A program made the translations under genes and the position numbers. This document shows positions 8,189 through 11,710 of a stretch of DNA of 11,710 nt, piece by piece. The DNA is from Legionellales bacterium. GTDB taxonomy: Bacteria > Pseudomonadota > Gammaproteobacteria > PIVX01. The notes beneath the pieces are model-generated. The model made no database searches. It saw only the letters and a list, made by a program, of their open reading frames with translations, and was not told the origin of the DNA. The first letter of the stretch is position 1. Every line of letters begins with the position of its first letter. The stretch spans positions 1-11,710 of the forward strand of contig JABSQI010000031.1 in the NCBI GenBank assembly GCA_013215905.1. Reading direction: 5' to 3'.

Positions 8189-8293
8189 TTGATTGAAGAA
8201 TATTTCAATGGGTTACAAAAAAATATGAATGCTTTTTCTGTAAAAGACAATATAAATGAATTATTCATTTATATAAACCGACTAACTTCTTAG
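8189..8293 (+). pseudogene. Short protein-like open stretch, possible gene remnant
   Basis: A 34-codon open stretch (from TTG at 8189; in-frame stop TAG at 8180) translates to a sequence of credible composition, beginning LIEEYFNGLQKNMNAF and ending FIYINRLTS. It lies on the strand opposite to the flanking genes and has no good ribosome binding site. The pattern of an amphipathic helix with EYF and N residues is reminiscent of the N-terminal helix of SIS-domain phosphosugar isomerases found in such loci, but no SIS core motif follows in any frame. The palindrome 8250-8274 lies inside it. It may be a decayed gene fragment or simply chance. Confidence 0.2.
8250..8274. repeat. Perfect 25-base palindrome
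   Basis: ATATAAATGAAT (8250-8261) and ATTCATTTATAT (8263-8274) are exact reverse complements around a single T at 8262. Twelve-base arms with a one-base centre are unlikely by chance even in AT-rich DNA, whereas shorter, widely spaced dyads are expected here. It may be a dimeric regulator site or a mobile-element relic. It sits five bases from a second hairpin (8279-8299), downstream of the GT-B glycosyltransferase gene. Confidence 0.6.
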
Positions 8294-8299
8294 TTATCG
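8279..8299 (-). terminator. Bulged hairpin after the GT-B glycosyltransferase gene
   Basis: CGA-(C)-TAACT (8279-8287, one bulged C) pairs with AGTTATCG (8292-8299) around the loop TCTT, giving 8 base pairs. It lies 57 bases past the stop codon of the minus-strand GT-B gene. On that strand it is followed only by GGTTTATATAAATG and then the palindrome, so the U-tract is poor. A weak terminator or an mRNA-stabilising end is possible. Confidence 0.3.
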
Positions 8300-8356
8300 C
8301 TATGCTATATAAATAGGTAATATCATTATTTAATTGTATTTTTATTAATTTTTAGC

Positions 8357-9400
8357 TTAGAAAAAATTTCTTCTAGCGACTATATAAAATTTGATTATTA
8401 ATTTTCTAAGGCCATGTATCTTATAATAAGAAAAAATTGCATTTATTCGAGAAAATAAACTTATTTTTTTCTTAATTTTATGATATGGAATGATTCTAGT
8501 TTTGCCATTTAGAGATTGCGTGATGTTTATAAAATTATCTAATTGGCTAAAAAACATTTCTTCTGATTTTAAATAGTTTTTGATTCCCATCGATACAGTA
8601 TCTTTAGCTCTTTGTATTAATTTATTCTCGTTTTGGTAGGCAAAACCATCTTGTCCAATCTCATAATGTGCAATAGGCTTATCTTTATTAAAATATTTAT
8701 TTGGTAAAAATACAGTAGGACATCCACAAAGCACAGCTTCTATTGCAAGGGCAGAGTCTTCGTAACAATAAAAGAGTTCTGAGTGTTGAAATAATTTTGC
8801 TATTTCTGCTGGTGTAGGTTCATTTATGTTAGAGCGAGTTATCTCTTTGCTTGTTTTTGTAACGTCAAAAAGTTTGCCACCATGAAAGTATTTATACTTG
8901 CCGGCATAGAAACAACTTCCTTTTCTAATAGTCCTTATACTTGGAGGTTTGAAAATTGTTAAATCACAAGCAGGTACAAATAGAACTTGATTCTCAGGTA
9001 TAGAAATATTTTCAGCCAAGAATTTAGAATACGCGAAGTTCATTTCTGATTGGTGGGCACTTTTATTTCCTCCAAGTAAGGCAGGGTAATTTAAGAAATA
9101 CCTAACAATGTTTGTCATGTCCATAGGATTTCCTGGTATTGTTTCAGAATAGATTACGATGGGAGATAATTTATTTTTCTTATGTAAATTATAAATTTCG
9201 TTAGATAATATTGGGGTATATAAACTAGGTGATGGGTAAGGAGTTGCAGTATTTTGAATGATATATGCCTCATATCCTTTGAGATTAAGATGATGGCATA
9301 AAATATATAAAACTTTTATACCCGCAGAAGTTCTTACATATGGCTGGGCATATATATAATATGGTTTTCCTTTGAAACTAGGAAAAATTCTAGAATTCAT
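8357..9400 (-). CDS. GT-B fold glycosyltransferase
   Basis: This is a 347-residue glycosyltransferase of the GT-B type. The N-terminal half has the pattern of the acceptor domain: a first strand YYIYAQPY (14-21), then the glycine-containing helix SAGIKVLYILCHHLNLKG (25-42). ALLGGNKSA (107-115) and PACDLTIFKPP (143-153) resemble the inter-domain segments of rhamnan-type transferases such as WsaF. The donor domain carries FYAGKYKYFHGG (164-175) and the donor-binding segment YEDSALAIEAVLCGCPTV (213-230) with E214 and E221. The C-terminal tail is basic and hydrophobic (LRKLIIKFYIVARRNFF) and may bind the membrane. It is the first gene of the minus-strand series, behind a candidate promoter at 9446-9474. 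No Shine-Dalgarno sequence precedes the ATG. A cytoplasmic transferase acting on a lipid-linked glycan is inferred; the sugar is unknown. Confidence 0.82.
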   Translation of the reverse strand: MNSRIFPSFKGKPYYIYAQPYVRTSAGIKVLYILCHHLNLKGYEAYIIQNTATPYPSPSLYTPILSNEIYNLHKKNKLSPIVIYSETIPGNPMDMTNIVRYFLNYPALLGGNKSAHQSEMNFAYSKFLAENISIPENQVLFVPACDLTIFKPPSIRTIRKGSCFYAGKYKYFHGGKLFDVTKTSKEITRSNINEPTPAEIAKLFQHSELFYCYEDSALAIEAVLCGCPTVFLPNKYFNKDKPIAHYEIGQDGFAYQNENKLIQRAKDTVSMGIKNYLKSEEMFFSQLDNFINITQSLNGKTRIIPYHKIKKKISLFSRINAIFSYYKIHGLRKLIIKFYIVARRNFF

Positions 9401-9445
9401 ATTTATTAAAGCATTAAGTTGTATTACAAATAATTTTGAATTGCC

Positions 9446-9474
9446 AGTATACTAGGTATTGATAAAACCCTCAA
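9446..9474 (-). promoter_or_regulatory. Candidate sigma-70-type promoter of the minus-strand series
   Basis: On the minus strand TTGAGG (9474-9469) and TATACT (9451-9446) are separated by exactly 17 bases, matching the TTGACA/TATAAT consensus at 4 of 6 and 5 of 6. Transcription would start near 9439, giving a leader of about 40 bases before the glycosyltransferase ATG at 9400. The dyad 9457-9496 overlaps the -35 box and the spacer. Confidence 0.5.
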
Positions 9475-9496
9475 AAAAATGATGGCTTTATCAATA
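9457..9496. repeat. Long inverted repeat overlapping the promoter
   Basis: TATTGATAAA (9457-9466) and TTTATCAATA (9487-9496) are perfect 10-base reverse complements. After one A/C mismatch two C-G pairs continue the stem, giving 13-base arms around a 14-base loop. It covers the -35 element of the candidate minus-strand promoter and may be an operator. Ten-base arms at this spacing can occur by chance in a window this AT-rich, so its position is the main argument. Confidence 0.4.
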
Positions 9497-9725
9497 ATTA
9501 TTTAAATATTTTGGTAATTATTTTTTAATTTTATAAGTATTCTTGTTTAGTAATACATTTATGAATATTCCAATACATGTCCATTTCTTATGTTATGGGG
9601 TTATAGGATATATATTTAACCATGGCGCGAATATTAACTGATCAGTATTTTATCTATGGAAGTATAACTAGGTTAGTCTAAAAGAATAAAAGGATTGTTT
9701 TTAGCCAAAACTTTAATTCCTAACA

Positions 9726-9731
9726 TATAAT
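9726..9731 (+). promoter_or_regulatory. Possible -10 box of the TPP enzyme gene
   Basis: A perfect TATAAT lies 88 bases upstream of the TPP enzyme start codon. No good -35 element is found at normal spacing (agccaa stands at 17 bp), so the site would depend on an activator or is fortuitous. Confidence 0.25.
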
Positions 9732-9819
9732 ATATTGATTAATTACTATAAACATGAAAAAATAATTAACCTACTAGTTAGTAAGTTTTTCTAGAATTAC
9801 TTGATGTATCTTTGCAAAT

Positions 9820-11601
9820 ATGAAGTATAGCGATTTAATGTGTCAGTGGTTGAAGGATAGTGGCTATAGCCATTGTTTTGCTCTTACTGGTGGTAATATA
9901 ATGCACTTAATTGAGAGCGCAAGTAGGTATTTTAAAGTGATCCCTGTTGTTCACGAAGTAGCCGCAGGAATAGCAGCCGAATATTATAATGAAACAGAAG
10001 TTGGCTCAAAAGCATTCGCGCTTGTTACAGCAGGACCCGGATTAACAAATATTTTAACTGCCATAGCTGGAAGTTATCTTGAGAGTAGAGAACTTTTGAT
10101 TCTTGGTGGCACTGTAAAAACTAGTGATCGTTTATCTAAAGGAATGCGTCAAAGGGGAATTCAAGAAATTGATGGTGTAAATCTCGCATCTTACATTTCT
10201 AAGAAAGCTTTCTATATGGAGAATGTTGTCGATAAATCAAAATTTTTAGAGCTAGCTAGTCTTTCAGGTTCCCCTCGTAAAGGGCCTGTTTTTATAGAAA
10301 TTCCATTAGATATCCAAGCTCAAACAGTCAATGCAAAAGAACTCGATAATTCTTCTAAGCATATAAAAGCAATTGAGAAAATAAACAATGTACAAATCGA
10401 TGAAATGTTAACCAACATTAATAAAGCCAAAAGGCCAATTATCCTATTAGGAGGGGGAATATCTAGAAAAGCTGTAAAAGAAATATACACAAATTTTAAT
10501 AATCAAAGCGTCCCCATTATGACAACTTGGAATGCTGCAGATCGCTTATGTAGCCATCATAGGTTATATTTTGGAAGACCAAATACTTGGGGGCAGAGGT
10601 ATTCTAATATTCTTTTGCAAGAATCTGATCTTTTGGTTGCAATTGGAACAAGATTAGGAATACAACAAACAGGTTTTAATTGGCAAGCGTTCATGCCAAA
10701 GGGGGAAATAATTCATATAGACTGTGATCCTCTAGAGCTTGAAAAAGGCCACCCTTCAACTAAATACAAATATTGTATTGATGCTGATGATCTGATCAGA
10801 AAACTATTCGGTGGTGAACTTGGTGATCACAGTAGATGGTTAGATTATTGTGCTGAAGTTAAAAAAACATTACCTATTTATGAGTATCACAGTAATAACA
10901 CAGAAGAAGGATATATTTCTCCATATAAATTCTATGAGTTGCTGTCTGGTGTTTGCAGTAAAAATGATGTTGTAATCCCATGTAGTAGCGGGGGTGCTTT
11001 TACAACTTTTCAACAAGGCTTTATGCAAAAAGAAGGTCAGATTATAGTGTCAAATAAAGGTTTGGCATCAATGGGGTATGGTTTGAGCGGAGCAATAGGT
11101 GCTTCTATAGCAAATTCTAATAAGAAAACTATTCTTATAGAAGGGGATGGAGGTTTTTCACAAAATTTACAAGAATTAGCCACTGTTAACATTAATAAAT
11201 TGAATTTGAAAATTTTTATTTTTGATGACAATGGATATGCTTCCATTAGGATGACGCAAAAAAATTACTTCAAAGGGAAATATATTGGATGTGATATGGC
11301 TTCAGGTTTAGGTTTCCCGAATTGGGAGAAACTATTTGAGGCCTATGATATTGCCTCCATGCGCTTATCTATCGATTTTCATAATAATGATGATTTTCTA
11401 AACGCATTCAATAGTACAAGTCCCCATGCTTTTATTGTACCAATAGATCCAGAACAAACGTATTTTCCTAAAATAGTTTCAAAAGTTACCTCAACAGGTA
11501 GCATGGAGTCAAACCCTATACATGTTATGCATCCAGACATAACTACAAAACAGCAAGCACAAATAAAGAACTTAAAAAACTTATATAAAGATATTTTATA
11601 A
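9820..11601 (+). CDS. TPP-dependent acetolactate synthase-like enzyme
   Basis: This 593-residue enzyme has all three domains of the acetolactate synthase/pyruvate decarboxylase family. The N-terminal TPP-pyrimidine domain (about 1-170) carries catalytic E46 in VVHEVAAGIAAEYYNE, then TAGPGLTN (70-77) and RQRGIQEID (110-118). The central domain (about 190-330) includes LLGGGISRKA, FGRPNTWGQR (251-260) and GTRLGIQQTGFNW (276-288). The C-terminal TPP-pyrophosphate domain (about 370-550) carries GDGGFSQNLQEL (442-453) and the metal-ligand end DDNGY (469-473), the GDG...(D/N)N motif. The tail PEQTYFPKI resembles copies found in O-antigen loci. Members decarboxylate a 2-keto acid and transfer the bound aldehyde; YerE does this to a 4-keto nucleotide sugar. 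Here that reaction is inferred from the locus. Ordinary valine/isoleucine synthesis is less likely because no small regulatory subunit or other ilv gene is present. No Shine-Dalgarno sequence precedes the ATG. Confidence 0.88.
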   Translation: MKYSDLMCQWLKDSGYSHCFALTGGNIMHLIESASRYFKVIPVVHEVAAGIAAEYYNETEVGSKAFALVTAGPGLTNILTAIAGSYLESRELLILGGTVKTSDRLSKGMRQRGIQEIDGVNLASYISKKAFYMENVVDKSKFLELASLSGSPRKGPVFIEIPLDIQAQTVNAKELDNSSKHIKAIEKINNVQIDEMLTNINKAKRPIILLGGGISRKAVKEIYTNFNNQSVPIMTTWNAADRLCSHHRLYFGRPNTWGQRYSNILLQESDLLVAIGTRLGIQQTGFNWQAFMPKGEIIHIDCDPLELEKGHPSTKYKYCIDADDLIRKLFGGELGDHSRWLDYCAEVKKTLPIYEYHSNNTEEGYISPYKFYELLSGVCSKNDVVIPCSSGGAFTTFQQGFMQKEGQIIVSNKGLASMGYGLSGAIGASIANSNKKTILIEGDGGFSQNLQELATVNINKLNLKIFIFDDNGYASIRMTQKNYFKGKYIGCDMASGLGFPNWEKLFEAYDIASMRLSIDFHNNDDFLNAFNSTSPHAFIVPIDPEQTYFPKIVSKVTSTGSMESNPIHVMHPDITTKQQAQIKNLKNLYKDIL

Positions 11602-11710
11602 ATTAGTTATAAAAAGTGGTAGATAAGTATATATAAGTGCGCATATTTTGTGCTATACAATAAAAAATAAATGTAGTATTATTTAGTTAAAATAGTCTAA
11701 TATCATTCAT
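11602..11710. other. Downstream flank of the TPP enzyme gene, no gene seen
   Basis: These AT-rich 109 bases to the window edge hold no coding region. GCGCA-TATTT-TGTGC (about 11639-11653) could form a five-pair stem with one G-T pair, but no T-run follows, so no terminator is called. Confidence 0.4.

Larger units (their letters stand above)
7947..8356. other. 410-base spacer rich in inverted repeats
   Basis: No full gene is present between the GT-B glycosyltransferase stop and the aldolase start. Besides features listed separately, it holds AAACCA-ATA-TGGTTT (8026-8040). It also holds a nested pair: an outer stem AAAGCTA (8100-8106) with TAGCTTT (8137-8143), enclosing GATAC-AGA-GTATC (8120-8132) and the palindrome CCTTAAGG (8113-8120). 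A run of six G stands at 8068-8073, unusual for this base composition. The density of pairing segments suggests a structured leader for the aldolase gene or the remains of deleted sequence. No known riboswitch consensus was recognised. Confidence 0.5.
9401..9819. other. Divergent 419-base intergenic region
   Basis: This spacer separates the minus-strand glycosyltransferase series from the plus-strand TPP enzyme and should hold promoters in both directions. Besides separately listed sites it contains the 10-base palindrome ACTGATCAGT (9637-9646), CCATGG followed by GCGC (9620-9628, GC-rich for this window), GTTTT-TAGCC-AAAAC (9697-9711) and TACTA-GT-TAGTA (9772-9783). A 26-codon plus-strand stretch at 9561-9641 reads MNIPIHVHFLCYG and so on, without a ribosome binding site, and is not called as a gene. 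No TPP riboswitch consensus was seen ahead of the TPP enzyme. Confidence 0.5.

Noticed and set aside
7947..8356. CRISPR array or tandem repeat in the long spacer
   Set aside because: The dyads differ from each other in sequence and spacing; there is no regularly repeated unit.
9401..9819. TPP riboswitch upstream of the TPP enzyme
   Set aside because: The conserved CTGAGA and the downstream P4/P5 consensus are absent; enzymes of this family use TPP as cofactor and need not be TPP-regulated.
11037..11246. 69-codon minus-strand open frame
   Set aside because: It is antisense to the TPP-binding domain, whose conserved coding sequence explains the lack of stops.
9820..11601. IlvB, the catalytic subunit for valine/isoleucine synthesis
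   Set aside because: No IlvN-type regulatory gene or other ilv gene is nearby, and the motifs RQRGIQEID, FGRPNTWGQR and PEQTYFPKI recall the variant found in polysaccharide loci. It is not fully excluded without a phylogeny.
11639..11653. Terminator after the TPP enzyme gene
   Set aside because: The stem is five pairs including a G-T pair and the following bases are A-rich, not T-rich.

Overview
The window is very AT-rich DNA in which nearly all coding sequence belongs to a surface-polysaccharide (LPS, O-antigen or capsule) biosynthesis locus. The standard genetic code, the AT richness, untranslated spacers of 250-420 bp and weak Shine-Dalgarno sequences suggest a Gram-negative proteobacterium with a reduced or host-associated style of genome. 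Candidates are Legionellales, Rickettsiales or Holosporales, because the MFS transporter at the left end resembles, from memory, transporters of those groups. No rRNA, tRNA, IS element or CRISPR was seen, so the taxonomic placement is weak.

Layout. A plus-strand MFS transporter (146-1384) converges on a long minus-strand gene series (9400 down to 1469), with a shared hairpin (1445-1468) between them. In transcription order the minus-strand genes are: a GT-B glycosyltransferase (8357-9400), a 410 bp spacer rich in inverted repeats, a HpcH/HpaI-type aldolase (7131-7946), an extended SDR/epimerase (6101-7057), a GT2 glycosyltransferase overlapping it by one base (4995-6101), a 253 bp spacer, an 866-aa protein with two tandem GT2-like domains (2141-4741), and a HAD phosphatase (1469-2119). 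A 419 bp divergent spacer (9401-9819) separates the first of these genes from a plus-strand TPP-dependent acetolactate-synthase-like enzyme (9820-11601).

How the genes may work together. Three or four glycosyltransferase domains would assemble an oligosaccharide. The TPP enzyme, the aldolase, the SDR and the HAD phosphatase look like a module for making an unusual sugar or acyl-type substituent. A precedent is YerE/YerF of yersiniose synthesis, where a TPP enzyme decarboxylates pyruvate and transfers the two-carbon unit to a 4-keto nucleotide sugar and an SDR then reduces the product. What the aldolase adds is not explained by that precedent, and this enzyme combination is the best candidate here for undescribed chemistry. 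No nucleotidyltransferase, flippase or polymerase is present, so the locus probably continues beyond the window.

Non-coding structure. The two long spacers carry several perfect or near-perfect dyads. One is a 12-bp-arm palindrome at 8250-8274, and another overlaps a plausible sigma-70-type promoter for the minus-strand series (9446-9474). A 34-codon open stretch with protein-like composition at 8189-8293 may be the remnant of a lost gene, but it overlaps the palindrome and is uncertain.
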